A program made the translations under genes and the position numbers. Of a stretch of DNA of 64,000 bases, positions 31,936-44,800 are shown piece by piece (position 1 is the first letter of the stretch; every line of letters begins with the position of its first letter). The notes under the pieces are model-generated. The model worked only from the letters and a program-made list of their open reading frames with translations, made no database searches and was not told the DNA's origin. Source of the stretch: Siderastrea radians (lineage: Eukaryota > Cnidaria > Anthozoa > Scleractinia > Rhizangiidae). Location of the stretch: assembly GCA_964017195.1 (NCBI GenBank), contig OZ024895.1, positions 21,771,233-21,835,232 on the forward strand, given 5' to 3'.

Positions 31936-33208
31936 TTGCTTTGTTCTTTTAGCGTGTATGTTGTATTCTTGTTTTTCCAGGTAATTTTGTCAAGTAAATC
32001 ATGGAAAGGCTTCCAAAATTTTTCTTCACTGAGCGTTCGTCAGGTTTTAGACGTGATGTTCAAGTCCAGAGCTGATGCAACTGCTAAACCCTACATACGT
32101 GTCATTAAAAAGTTTATGGACTGGTGTAATAGTAGGCAAATATGCATGCAGTTACCTTTTCCTTTAGGTGTTGTATCTGAAGTCGAGCAGTCTTGTACTT
32201 CTAGTTCTTCAGTAATTTTGGCTCATGCCGCCCTTAAATGGCTGCATTCGTTCGTCCCTAGTCTTGATCGTAATCCCGGCGTTGGATAGCGATTTTTGCA
32301 GGAATATTGTCGAGTCTGCCAAGCGCCATAAATCGCAGCCGATTATGAAAAAGAAGCCTATTACCACAGAAATCATTACGAATATCTTAGATGTTTATAG
32401 CAAGGAGGATGCTAATTTAAAGGATCTTCGTATTGCCGCGTTATGCTCTTTAGCCTTCGCCGGGTTTTTTCGATATGATGAATTATGTAATATTGTTCCT
32501 AAGCATATTGAGTTTTGCAGTGGTTATATAAGGATCTTTTTGCCTAGTAGTAAGACAGGTATTTATAGAGAAGGGAATTATGTCTATATTAGTGAATCCA
32601 AGTCTAAGTACTGCCCTGCATGTTGGTGTTTTACGAAGGTACTTGGATTTATCTGGCATTGACGTATGTAGTACTCTTCCTTTGTTTAGACAGTTTAGAC
32701 ATCTTGTTTTTCACCGTAGTTGTTCTAGCTATACCCTGAGGGGTGGTAAGATTTCTTACTCTACTTGTAGGGAGATTCTAAGAGATAGCTTAAGCCAGCT
32801 GGGCTATAGCCCTAATGATTATGGTCTTCATAGTTTAACCCTTTCACTCCTTGACCAAGTTATGGTGAGATGATTTGTAACTCTAACTTTTTAATCTGCT
32901 GACAAAATCCTATCGTGTTACCATTCAAATGAAACTTCTTTGGCAGATCTTTTGCATAGGACTAATTATTTCTTAGGATTTTACAAAACGAAATTTGGCA
33001 TTTTTGTTTAATTTTTTGCTTTGGCCACTTTAGGAGTGATAGGGTTAAGATCCGTGGTGCTACATCTGCGGTGCATTATAGTGGTCACTCGATTCCTGAA
33101 AGGCTGCTTAAAATACACGGCAGGTGGAAGTCCGACTCCGCTAAGGATATGTATGTTCAAGAAAGCCTTGAGAATAGGTTACAAGTAACTAAGTACCTAG
33201 GATTATAA
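31936..33208 (+). pseudogene. Tyrosine recombinase of a DIRS/Ngaro-type retrotransposon, disrupted
   Basis: The N-terminal SAM-like part covers LSVRQVLDVMFKSRADATAK. The catalytic domain includes AFAGFFRYDEL (first Arg), LPSSKTGIYREGNYV, then GLHSL ending at a MITE insertion. Beyond the MITE come HYSGHSIPERLLKIHGRWKS and the nucleophile region DMYVQESLENR, with a stop at 33206-33208. Frameshifts occur near 32276 and 32620. The MITE splits the HxxR box, and one base is also missing just after it. The gene is dead. Together with 30880-31702 it forms the 3' half of one retroelement. Confidence 0.8.
32835..33048. mobile_element. 206-bp TTAA MITE inside the recombinase catalytic box
   Basis: TTAA at 32835-32838 and 33045-33048 flank CCCTTTCACTCC (32839) and GGAGTGATAGGG (ending 33044), 12-bp inverted repeats with one mismatch. 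The interior word TACCATTCAAATGAAA is shared with copies near 53230, 53850 and 54560. With one TTAA and the element removed, the reading resumes at HSLR. Confidence 0.85.
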
Positions 33209-34244
33209 TATTATCGAGCTTACATGTTTACTTTTATTCCTTTGTTGTAAAAGAAAAAAAACAGATTTATATTTCTTTTTTTGTATTCCATTTTGTATTT
33301 ATAGTAATTCAATCTATGATGTAATAAACTGTTGGATCCGCTTGCGTATCCTCCCATATTTCTTGTTTGCCTTGTCTGTATTAAGGGAATTTAAGGGTAA
33401 AATAATTTACGTTCGTTTAAGCAAAGCGAATTAGAACGTAAATATATATTATTTGCCGGCCGGGAGGTCCGTATTGAGAAAAACTGTGCCAGAGGTCTTG
33501 AATACGGCCCGAGGCTGCAGGCCGAGGGCCGTGCTCAAGACCGAGGGCACAGTTTTTCTCAATACGGACTGACCAAGGCCGGCAAATAATATTTTTATTT
33601 TTTTCTTGTTGTTTTTCAAAAGTTAAACGTGTCTTGTTGTTTTCGGAAAGCAACGTTTTGCAAGCGCGCGTAAAATGAACCATGAAACGAAGCCGTTTGT
33701 GACACCAGAGCAGCAAAATACGCTTTTTTACTCTGTTAAAAGTCAGAAATCACAGGAAGCAATATAACTAAAAGAAACCCCTTTATTTTCCCAAATTTCG
33801 ATACATGTAGCTAACTCCTGCTCGATTTACTCAAATGTTTGTCGAAAGGGAAGAGGCGATTTACATTGTACAACCTTCGGTATTTTAACAAGAAATTTTG
33901 GAAAGAAAGTTTTTAACGACAATGTACAAAAAATTTCAGAATTCTAAGTTTCGGAGAACGTTTTAAAGATTTTAAAGGTTTTAAAAACCCATTACAAATT
34001 TTTTGTTATTGACGTTCCGTTGACCGCGGTCAAGATCGGAAAATTCCGCCCGCTCCCGGAACCAATCAGATTGCAGGATTTGGTTCATCTTGCGCGCTCA
34101 CGCGCTGAGAAAAAAATAATAGGTCTTATTCTCCTTTTAACGTTCCGCAGAATGAAATAAAATGTGTTGACAATCTGTACGTGAAAAGATGTGATATGTA
34201 GTGCCTTTTCCGTTGGCTTGTAGACTGTGAAACGGAAAAAATTC
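33209..34244. other. Non-coding interior of the pogo-like element
   Basis: AT-rich sequence with no gene. It contains the fold-back element at 33446-33592 (listed separately) and a stretch GCCCGCTCCCGGAACCAATC near 34048 resembling the tail of another repeat. Confidence 0.4.
33446..33592. mobile_element. 147-bp fold-back element
   Basis: ATATTATTTGCCGGCC (33446-33461) pairs with GGCCGGCAAATAATAT (33577-33592). Inside, TCCGTATTGAGAAAAACTGT pairs with ACAGTTTTTCTCAATACGGA. A near-complete palindrome with a GC-rich loop. Confidence 0.8.
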
Positions 34245-34435
34245 GCAACTAATCGATACCAATCGATATCAATTAAGCTATCGATTGCTATTGGAAATCG
34301 ATGGCAATCGATAAAAGGTCACAAAGATCTGCTTCATCGATTGGTCAGCGATTATCAATATTAATCGATTCATTGATATTGATTGATATCGATTGTCATC
34401 GATTATCGATTTCATCGATTGGATACTCCGGGATA
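34245..34435. repeat. Right subterminal ATCGAT array
   Basis: Dense ATCGAT/CGATTG words (for example CTAATCGATACCAATCGATA and CATCGATTATCGATTTCATC) between the element interior and the right inverted repeat. Mirrors 28985-29120. Confidence 0.65.
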
Positions 34436-35436
34436 TAACGAAACATATCAAACGAACCAATTTCCCCAGTCCCTTTGCACTTCCTTAAATCGAGGTTCCA
34501 GGAGGTTCCACTGTATCACGCTATCACGCTTTCTTCGCCGCCATTGAAAATCCGAGGGGCTCTGGGACGAGAAACAACTTAGCGGCCGCTCCCTCACAAC
34601 AAAGAAAATGTGGCTGAAAAATGGCGTTAACGTTGTAACTCTGACAACTTTACAACACTTCTGCCACCAGTTTTGCAGCTTTTCTGTGAGATGAGAAATT
34701 AATTGAGATAGCCAAATGTCGCAGATCAAATTTAGTTTAGATCTTGTGTGTGTCACTGGGGAATCTTTAGGTAATGTAATGGAAACTAAGTTTTTTCTTT
34801 TTTCGAGGATAAGAGTTGTCTCGATCCGGCAGAACTGAGTCAAGGTGAGTCTCTGAACTCAGGCCTCACTTTAATAGGCTTAACTAAAGCTTATATTTCA
34901 AGCTTTTGAAGGTTTTCAATTGTGTTATTATTCGCCAGCTACTGTCGAAATGACTGAGGCCACACTCAGTCAGCGTGTTTAGTTAACTCGGTAGCTTTGA
35001 CACCAGAAAGTTAACAGCCATCTATATAAAGATTGGATTGGCCAAAATATAAACACAAAATAGGAGTTTTATTAGCACAATTTCGACACAGCCCCTACAC
35101 TATGCATTCAACTACCTTTATCCTTTTTCTTATGAACAAAGAGCAACTATGAAAAGAGCCAAAAGTAAGAAAATGTTTTCCGTTTAATCTCTGAATAAGT
35201 TTTACTGCTGGGGTGTGTATAAGCTTATATATTGTGTCGCAAACCAGACTTGTACCCCCTACCTTCTGCGGCAATGTTACACACATGTACAATATTACCT
35301 TTGTGTGGTTACTTAGCAAAGGTTAAACAAGCAAAAAACTCAAACCACTAGAAACTGTAGTGAAGATATTGTTGATGTCACCAGTTGTCTGATATCAATG
35401 TGCCAACCAAAGGCTTATTAGCTGTTGAAACTGCTT

Positions 35437-35825
35437 TTGTTACTTTTAGGGGACTCGCACGCTAGAGTTAAAAACTGTCTAAATGCACGCAGTAATGACG
35501 AGAAATAATGACAACTTTTTTACAACATGATGGGAGTAAATTAGAAATATGCTGCTTACATCTTGATGAAATTACCGTTCTCGTTTTAATGACTTTTCTC
35601 AGCAACTTGAAAAACAACATTGCTTTCTTTTAGTGTTTGTATTAAACATATTGTAATTTTTTTTGGACATGTGGAATATTCTGTAAGTTTTCACTTTTTT
35701 TTTCAATTTGGTGGTGTAATTAAAATTCGTGGATTATGCATATTTTACTCATCATTTAGACAGTTTAACTGCATACATTTAGACAGTTATTTCCCCTATA
35801 TAGTGCAAGTCCCCTAAAAGTAACA
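35437..35825. mobile_element. 389-bp MITE with 24-bp inverted ends
   Basis: TTGTTACTTTTAGGGGACT (35437) is mirrored by AGTCCCCTAAAAGTAACAA (ending 35825); the arms extend 24 bp with one mismatch, and TCTAAATG/CATTTAGA pair further in. The flanks TTAGCTGTTGAAAC and ATAGCCGTCGAAAC look like a related pair, possibly an old target duplication. Non-coding. Confidence 0.7.
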
Positions 35826-36940
35826 ATAGCCGTCGAAACAAAGATTTATTTTGTGTTAGTGGTTGCCACAAAAAGAATGTAAACAAACCTCTTATAGTAA
35901 TATGAGTGTTAAAGTTTGTCTTACAAAACTGGTAATTTTATATGAAAGCCTGACTCTGTTCAAGTCATACGATATGACCAGTAACAGCAAAAGCTGGGTC
36001 CCTTTGCCTGCAGTGGGAGTCAAGACAGGCATATTTTTTGGGGAGTGAACACTTAGTTTTTTGCAAAATGTGTTTCGCCACCATCTTGAAGAAGACCAGG
36101 GGACGTTTCCCAGTCCTCAAGTGTTTTCAAATGTAGTATGGTGGCTACACATAGCCCAAGATTCCAGTAAATGTACTTGTGTGCCCCAGCAAATGCCTGA
36201 GTTGTAGGCAAGTGGAGTCTAGTATGAAGTGAACAGCAAGCAATCAAATGTAGGCAATTATTGCTGACACAGTTTGAGAGGAATAGTGAGGTAAGAGGCA
36301 AAACATTAACTGCCAGCACAACCTCACGTTAAGCATCATAGGAATAATGGTGCAACATATATGTGGGGAGTTGGGGTCGGGCTTGAACCACTGTAGAATT
36401 TTGCAGGACTCAAAAGTATGTGTCCCAGGGCTCTTAATCTGCCCTCTGAGACTCAGTCTATTTCACTGTATTCTCTCAATTATCACACAAGATTGACAGC
36501 AGCATATTCAACACTACATGTACGTTCAATTTTCCAACTCTAGAACAAGTTGCATTTATTTTTTTTTTCAGTTAAGTGACTCTAAAATGAGTCTAGTATT
36601 TTTAAAGAGTTCTAATAAATCTGTCACACCACATAACACTCAAATGTGAATTTAGTCAAAACAACTCAACATGAACACTCAAGAACATTCACACCCAAAC
36701 TGGGCTTTCTATCAAGCAGCATGAACCTGCTCTTTCTTAAACAATACATTCACAACAATGGTTTCAAAAGAAATGAACAGTTACATCTAAGTGATAGCTA
36801 TAAAAAATGCTTCCCTTTTTTCTACCCTAACACCTCTACTTTATGCAGGAATTTTGTGCAGGTTCTTAAAAATTATCAACACATGCATTGTCCATCAGTT
36901 TTACATGTCCTTCTCATTGGTTACAGTGGCTTTTGAGTGA

Positions 36941-37153
36941 TTAACACTTTAAGCCCCAATATTAACGTTCATACTTTCCTCACTGTTCTCCTTATATTTC
37001 TTATGGTACTAGTTGGGAGAATTTGATTAAAAATCAAGACATTTGATCGTTGGTGATCATTTCCTTTGTTCTCATAACCTGCATGTTTGATCAGGTAGTA
37101 ATACTGAAAGGAGAAGTTTCATTCTTGTCACTGTTGGGGCATAGAGGGTTTAA
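36941..37153 (+). mobile_element. 205-bp TTAA-flanked MITE
   Basis: TTAA at 36941-36944 and 37150-37153, with ends CACTTTAAGCCCC and GGGGCATAGAGGGT. The interior (CTCACTGTTCTCCTTATATT, ACTAGTTGGGAGAATTTGAT) matches the copies at 5480-5706 and 14122-14455. Confidence 0.65.
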
Positions 37154-38824
37154 CATTGCATATAATCTCCTATTGCAATGGCATTCTCGATTGCTTAAAT
37201 GATAAAAAATGTAGGCGTTAGGGCAGATGGTCAACAACAACAATAACAACAGCAACAAATAATTTACCCCAAAGAGAGTGAAAAAAACAAAACAAAACAA
37301 CGTTTGGAACAATAATTTTTAACTACACATACTTCATCTTAAAAATCACTCATAAATTACTTAAAAGCCTATCTCATTGCTACCCCTTTCAATTAAAGGA
37401 TATATTATTGTTAAGTGGTTACAAATAATCTTAAAATATTGAAACCAATGGTCATTATAAATAGTTTTTCAAAGGTACCATGACCTTTGAAATGTTTTTT
37501 TTTTAACTTCAAAATGACATTACTGAAAGTTGTGCCTTGTTAGGAAATACTAACATGCTTATAACTTCCCAAGTAAATATGTTGATTGTCCTTGAATCAA
37601 ATATAATTATAATAAAATTATTTGTGTTGGGTCTTTCCCACTCTTTTCCAACTATGGAGACTGAAATAAATTTAAACAGATTAAAATGTTTGGTTAGCAA
37701 ATCATGCTTTTTTTTGGGCTCTAAAACTGTTTCCATGGAACAAGTTAGAGTACTGTTTTATTTTTGTTGATTTGTCTGGAATATACTTATGTTTAAAGAT
37801 TTTGGAGATGGTTCAGTGGAACTTTGGTGAACATCATCTTTTGGTTGTAAGATGCACTTTACAAAAGGTGAAGCTAGCTGTTGTACATAAAACAGTATGC
37901 CATCATTAGTTATGTATAGAATTCGACAATGCCGGTAGATTAATAGATGATCAATTTTTTTGTTTTAGCCACAGGTATAATAAGCAGTTTATTTTGATGT
38001 AGCAACATTTCTCAGTTTTTTGGTGTTGAAGATTGTTTAAATGTGGCACAAATAAATTGTTCAAAATCGAATTCTCTTAGTGCATGTGTGTGCGTGTTTT
38101 CAATGATGAAACACTAAAGAGAACTTGTTGAAACAAGTTTGGCAAAAAAAAAACTTGTTATTGTCTAGTGCAAAACCATGCAAGACACTTGCAATTTAGA
38201 GTACTACACTAAACAATAAATTAGTTAAGGTTTATATTGGATTGACATGATGATAAATAGCCTACCAGGACTTGGTTTTGTATTGTATTGTTCAATCAAA
38301 AACTTTTCAAAAACAATTTCCTAGAAACTAAACATTATTTTTCCAATATGTGCAACACAGTTACTGATTGTCTTAAACTCTTTCATCCCTAGGATCATAC
38401 CATAAATCAGGCTGTTCTATTTTTTAGAACTTGTAAATAAGGCTTTCAAAGCTGATAAGCAGTTACTGTAATTTCCTATGATGTTGCTTTTCTTCATTCA
38501 AAGTGCAAATTAAGAATTTTTTTCAGTTTCGAAGTTTCATGCATTGTGTAGTTCCAGAAAATATACTTACCCTCTCTCCACAGAAGGTTTTTTTGGTTTG
38601 AATGCACCCCCGTTCAGAAAAATTCCAGTTTAACATTAGACTTTTAAAAAAATTGGCCTGTAGGATCCTCTCCCCCCAGAATTTCCAATGACCTTCATTT
38701 GGCGAGGGTATGAACAGTTTCTGGAACTGTACATTCTATGGAGTGAAAGTTTTTAGGCATGCAAGTCTGGTCTCCCACATGCAGGATGTTCTGTATATGA
38801 CTGATTACGTTGCATATCATTGCA

Positions 38825-41800
38825 TTATACCACTGTCTCTTTGCCAATGACGACAAGGTTTTCATTGCGAAGTGGAGGAGGCTGTTGAGGGTTGTTGGCA
38901 ATGTGCTGCGGAATGCAGGCTATGCTTCCACATTCACTTGCTGCAACCTCCTTGGGCATGTCCATATATCTCCTTACAAGTGAAAACACAGAACTGCTCA
39001 ACTCACCTCTGAGTTGAAGCAGCCTGCTTTTTCTAACGTTTATTGTGTCAACTGTGACCAGACAGGTCTCTTTTACCGTTGAAATGCTGTTTGTGCTAAG
39101 TCCTAAAGCATTTCTGTGGTTGTTGATGCTAAGAGTAGAGAGATGATCATTACTTGCAATGCTGTAAAAAGACACAGGCCTTGCATCGTCATCTTCAGGT
39201 TCTTCGATGATTACATCTGGCACCCTTGGATGATAACCTCCATTCATCTGTTTTTCCTTTTCGGCAAGTGCTTTCTTTTCATCAAAATATGTTGGTTTTT
39301 CATCAAAGCCACTTTCGTCTGCAAGCATGACCCTGCATTTTTTGTCCTCTTCTCTTTCGGGCATAAGGAAGGGGATACCAAACATCATGCATGCTGCAGC
39401 GGTTGGTACTGCACCAGATATGTAGAAGGCCACTTGGTATGAGCTGGAAGCTTCATAGATAAAACCTGACAAAAAAGCAGAAATGTTATAGCATCAAGCT
39501 TTAAGTGGCTTAAGCATTAGCTTTGCAAAAACTGGCCCCACAAGGAAAAAAGGAGTCACGTATGTTTGCTTTCATTAATAAAGAGTTACAGCATGGAGAT
39601 TTCTACGTTTCAAGGTCAAAATGTACTGAAATCTGCAATGTAGGGCAATAGTCCTAGATTACCCAAGAAGTTCTATGGGCTTAAGAATGGTTTGTTCTCT
39701 CTTTGTATTATACCCAGCTTTTAGCAATTTTTCAGAGATGGGGGAGGAACTTGAAAAGATTGGTCCATTTTTGTTTTTTTGAGATGTAGGGTGGCTATGT
39801 GCCTTGGAGGTTTTGTTAGTGCACTTGATGTTGAAATGAATAATGACAATAATACTCTTTCTCACACAGGAAAAATAATTTGTCCTTTGTCATATTTGTA
39901 TGTGACACATTGAAAATTACAGAAATCATAAACAGAAATAGAAAAATTTAAATAGCAAATTTTGCCACATTCTTGTGAATTCTTAACCCGACAAATAATT
40001 GTTGAAAATACATGTAAATGGTGTTAGCACAGTTATTTTCCACAGGAAAAAAAATGATTGTTTTAAAACTTTATTGTTTCAATTTCTGCACTCACCAGCA
40101 ATCACTGGTCCTAATGTAAGAGGAACAGACTTGAGAGCAAACAAAACACCCACACCATGCGCCATCTTGTCTCTTCCAACAATGTCGCCTGTCAGGACAG
40201 GAGCTAAGAGAACATAGCACCCTTCAAAGAAGCCAAACACAGTGGAGTAGATCACAAGGCCAGGGTACGATGTCAAAACAGGACACAAGGTGTTGCTGAT
40301 ACCGATCATCAGAAATGAGATCTGGTACAGGTACAATCTGTTCACTCTTGGGTGATCAGCCATTCTGCCGAAGAGGAGACGCCCAAGGGTGGATCCAACA
40401 GACATGATCCCAATGAGAAGTGTTGCTTTGAATGGGTCAATGCCTTCTTCAATGGCCAAACTCACCTACAAAAGGTTTGAAAAAAAAAATAAATTAGCCC
40501 TTTGTATTTTTCTTGATCTGTTTTGTGGATGCTTTTGCTTTTCATTCCTCAAGTCAAATCTGATGAAATGTGTCTCTGTTCGTGCTTTCCTCTGTGAATC
40601 AAGTGAAATCCTAATACGTGGTAGTTTTCATTAACTTGTACATGGTCTGTTATTTTTACAGTTTGTGGATAACATACCAATGGTTAAAAATTCAATGAAG
40701 ACCAGTGAACAGTAGTTTTCTGTGTTTTTGAAGATGCAAAAATATTAATGGTGGTTCCAACCTTTTTCCGTTTATGAAAGAGACTCTTTAGTGTTCATTC
40801 ATTAGTAGTAGGTTGATGAAGTCTTACATTTAACTGTTTTTCTTTTGAATTTTTTTTCTCAAACCTAAGGAAATCTAACAATGCTACCCTGGCAGTTTAA
40901 AGTTTTTTTTAAAAAAAATTAATTTACAAAATGCTCTACTTGCCAGATGAACAAATGGAACAAAGTAACCGAGCATCCATAATGCAAGTGAGGCACACCA
41001 TAAGATGTAGGCCTTGTTTTTGAACAAATCTTTGAAACTCTTGAGAAAAGCCAATCTTGATTTCTTCTCTCCTTCAGGCTGCTTATGTTTAGTTAAGAAA
41101 CCAGTGTTGATTGGCCTATACACGACAGCACAGAGTACCACCATGGAAAGCATTCCTGCAGAGATTCTCATAGTGTTTCTCATTCCAAAGTGCTGAATCA
41201 GCTTCTGCAGTATGGGTCCCATGCACAGGGTTCCCACTCCACTGCCTGAGGAAGTGATCCCATTGGCTAAGGAGAGACGCTTTGAGAAGTACTGCCCCAG
41301 AATGACAACAGAGGGAAAATAACACATGCTGGCTCCAACACCAAAAAGGAAGCCATAGGTCAAGTCCATTAGGTATATGTTGGTGGAAATGGAACCAAGA
41401 AGGCATCCACTTGCCGCAACAATACAGCCTATCATTGTCGTTGCTCTGCAGCCTAGCCTTTGGCACAAACTGGTCGCTAGAGGTCCTAGTAAGAACATCA
41501 TGCCATATGTGATGGAACCCACCCAGGCTGAGGAGAAAAATTGCAATTTGATCTGGTTAGTGAAGTGTCCTCATGGATTACACTGTATATCCCAGGGGGA
41601 GGTCTCAGGTATCTTTGCGACAGGGCAGGGGGGGGGAGAGGCCTTTTCTGGGTTGTAAATTGGTCATTTGTTTGGCCTCATTCGCATCTCCCCATTGCTA
41701 ATATACCTGAGTGCCCCCCCCCCCCTTCCCACACACACACACACCTGGGATTTACATTATGCCACATAGTCCCTTTAGTATAAGCTCAGATGTTCAACCT

Positions 41801-44800
41801 CCAAATTCTCCTTTCTGGTTTCCAGACATAATACATGTTGTATAAGTTTGGAGAGTTGATACTTTTATGAATAATCAAAGGGGGCTGCCAAAAAGAATTC
41901 TTTCTTTTGGGGGATTTTATTATAGATTTTAGGAGAGCTAGTCACTTAGTAAGGTAAACTCTGTTCAGAACAATTTAGAAATCGTTTCAAGTTATCTCAA
42001 AGGTTTGGCTTCACTTACAAGCTCAATTGTTTATACAACAGAGGTATATTGTTTACTATAACGACCTGTGAAACCACCATGCGTTTTATGATATTGAACT
42101 GAAACGAGAAAATAAATAACCACCAATGTGTTTGGGCAAGCCATTTGTAGCGCATTAAACTTAAATGCAGTGTAGAGACGTTTGTTGCTGGTGCCACGCA
42201 AAAGGAAAACAAAAAGACAATGCTACCGTCTTCTCCAAAGAACAGTCATATCAAACCGATAAGCCATTTGTTATGTTGCGAAAACGACCTGATAAACGGA
42301 TAGAGGTTGAAAGTCCTGCACGGTCAAATTATAAATTAATTGTCTACACTATCTATTTGTTACGATCTTGAAAACTCGAGAAAGTTTCCATTTATTTCTT
42401 GATTTTCCACGCTCTTCAGAAACAAAATACTGTTGTTTGGTTCTCTTTGTATTGCAGATAACTTATCTTGCATTCTATTTTTATCCTCGTAACGAAAAGC
42501 ACGCTCAGATTGGTTTTCAACAAAAACATTGCCTGCGTAGCAGGAGAGGTCACTGAGAGGTGGTTTTGCGGGTTTTGATCCTTTGCCACGTCCCAATCGA
42601 TCAGTTTTCTCGGCCACCCAAACGAGTGACCTTAGAACGAACGTAGAAAGCGACTCACGAAATCGTACTAATGAATTCTGTTGGGAAATGAATTCTGGAA
42701 AGTCTGCCTTCTCAGTAGAACATGAATCGCGAGTAACCCTCGAGAGGAAATCATTTTCCGCGCTGCGTGTAATTCACGCTTCGCGTTTGCCGCGCGTTGT
42801 GCCCAAACCGTGCATAACCACGCGCTATGCACGCAGAACAAAACATGTTTGTTTATAGCGATAGCGTCGCTTTGTACTGATTTGAAAACCCAAATCACGG
42901 AAGCCGAAAGCTAAGAAGTTGTCTATCGAAGGTTCAACTTTTTATTACTTGTATTAAAATGCTGAGGTGAGGAGTTGCTTTTTGGGATGTTGAATTTTAA
43001 AATAGCGATTCACCCCCACCCACAGTCTCTGAAGTATCAAATTATGCGATTGAAGGTAATTAGCGAAGGATAGAGTAGCAGTATTCCAAAAAAATGCACA
43101 GCGTAATTAGAAAAATAGTACGCTTTTACAGTGGGGGTCGCGTTGATGGGAAAGTTTACATTCTAAAGAATAGAAAGAAATCACTGTAACTCTTTGAAGA
43201 GACTGCCAAAAAAGTAACACAAATACTCAGAGAAAACGGGAATCATATTTCACAAAACGTGTTCTTTGCCTACCGAATTCATGAACTGGGACGAACTCAC
43301 TAATACTGTCGGAAAATATACATGACGGAAAATTTTCAAAGACGAATTAAAGTATTAAAATGTTGACGAGGTTAAATTTCCCTTGCCCTAAACAAGCTCA
43401 CTTTTAACTAAACGTGTTCTTTGCCTGCAGAATTCATGAGCCCAAACAAATTCATCAACGTTGTCACTAAAGAAACACGACGGAAAGTCCTCAAAGGCAA
43501 ATTAAGTATTTAAGAGTTGGTTTAGTATAAGAGTGCTTGTTGGTGGCGTTTCGTGTCGTTTTCGTTGGATGAGCGAAGCGAACACGTAGTTTTCCTTCTC
43601 AGACGAATTTGCAGTGCTAATAGTATTTTAAAACAGGAAAATCATGCAACGATATTCCATAGTAAATCCGGCAAAGTATTTTCGCATGTAGAAGGAAATC
43701 TTGTTTCCGACGTGGAAATGTTTGAGGCTCAACTACGTTGGTAAATTAAACTGCACTGTTTTGATAAGTTCTGTGTCAACAAACAAGAGAAGCATTTAAT
43801 ACTTAATTCGTTCGCGTTGTTTTATATTTTCTCATCTGTCCGTGTGCATTTATGAGTTTCTGGTTTTAATCTCCTGCCGTGATACCTTGCGTCATGAAAA
43901 TTGCGAAAGAGAGCATTGAAGAAACTCTCCGTAACGGAAGCGATGCCCTGTGAGGTCCGCAGATCCGAGCCAGAAGAATTGACTTTATTCACGTAGTGGC
44001 GAAAATGTTGAGTGTTGTACAAAATGTGGTGAGAACGTTCTACTTTAATGAGAATCAAACTTCAAGAAAGAATACCAGATTGGATTTTCGAAAATATTAG
44101 AAACAAACTCCACCACTGAAAAATACCGCCGAAGAGATTTCATATGTATAGTCACACCATATATTTTCGTGTACAAACTAAAACGTTATCGAACCACGCT
44201 GCATTGCGCTGGCTGTAAAAGTGAATAGATAGTAGCAAGTTTTCTCGTGGTTTTTAGCACGATTCGCTGATACATTTAAGAAGAAATCCGATATTTTTAT
44301 CCCAGCTTGGGGTTAACGGGACAATTTTCACATTTATTACCGAGGATCTCTTATACAAATCTGTAAATCCTCTAGTTTGGCTGTAAACTTTGTGTCATAT
44401 CGCTGAAGAAATCGGATATTTTAGTTCCAGACAGGGAATTAACAAGGCAGTTGTCGCATTTTACTCAACGAAATCCTCTTCAAATGTTTCTTCATGCAAA
44501 CCTGTCTATAAACCAGGTTATACAAACGCTTACTTTTTCAAATATTGAGCTTAATTGCTTGTGTGTGATAAAACTTTCGTGCAAAAGGTTTTTTTTCATA
44601 GGCCGCCAACACGTATGCCTAAATGCAGCTCAAATCTTGGCAATTTTTCTTAGTTTATAAGCATTTGAAACGATGTTTACATGGCTAAAGCAGTCCTGTG
44701 AAGATAAGGACGAATTCAAGAATTATTTGCTCAAAAATAAATAAAACAATGGGACAATAGCAGTGGTGTTATCTTGTAAATATGACATAACCTTTTGAAT

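Larger units (their letters stand above)
28777..34513. mobile_element. 5.7-kb TA-flanked inverted-repeat element, pogo/Tigger-like ends
   Basis: The left end is TA followed by CAGTGAAACCTCGATTTAA (28777). The right end is its counterpart ending AGGTTCCACTG (34513) followed by TA. CAGTGGAACCTC-type ends with a TA target are characteristic of pogo/Tigger members of the Tc1/mariner superfamily. Behind both ends lie arrays of ATCGAT-rich repeats in mirrored arrangement (about 28985-29120 and 34245-34430), which supports reading them as two ends of one element. No DDE transposase reading frame was found. The interior is filled by later insertions, including a tyrosine-recombinase retroelement. Confidence 0.65.
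34516..38824. other. 4.3-kb non-coding stretch downstream of SLC16 gene 2
   Basis: AT-rich DNA with no supportable exon. It contains two MITEs (35437-35825, 36945-37149) listed separately. The 3' UTR of SLC16 gene 2 should occupy the right end; on that strand an AATAAA lies near 37985 among others, but the true site cannot be chosen. Confidence 0.45.

Noticed and set aside
30880..33208. Host or viral gene
   Set aside because: RNase H followed by tyrosine recombinase with several frameshifts is a retrotransposon signature. No envelope or capsid features of a virus are present.
42583..42858. 91-codon open frame in SLC16 gene 2 intron 1
   Set aside because: Overlapping frames are open on both strands with Arg/Ser-rich composition. 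No domain, splice sites or paralogue support it.
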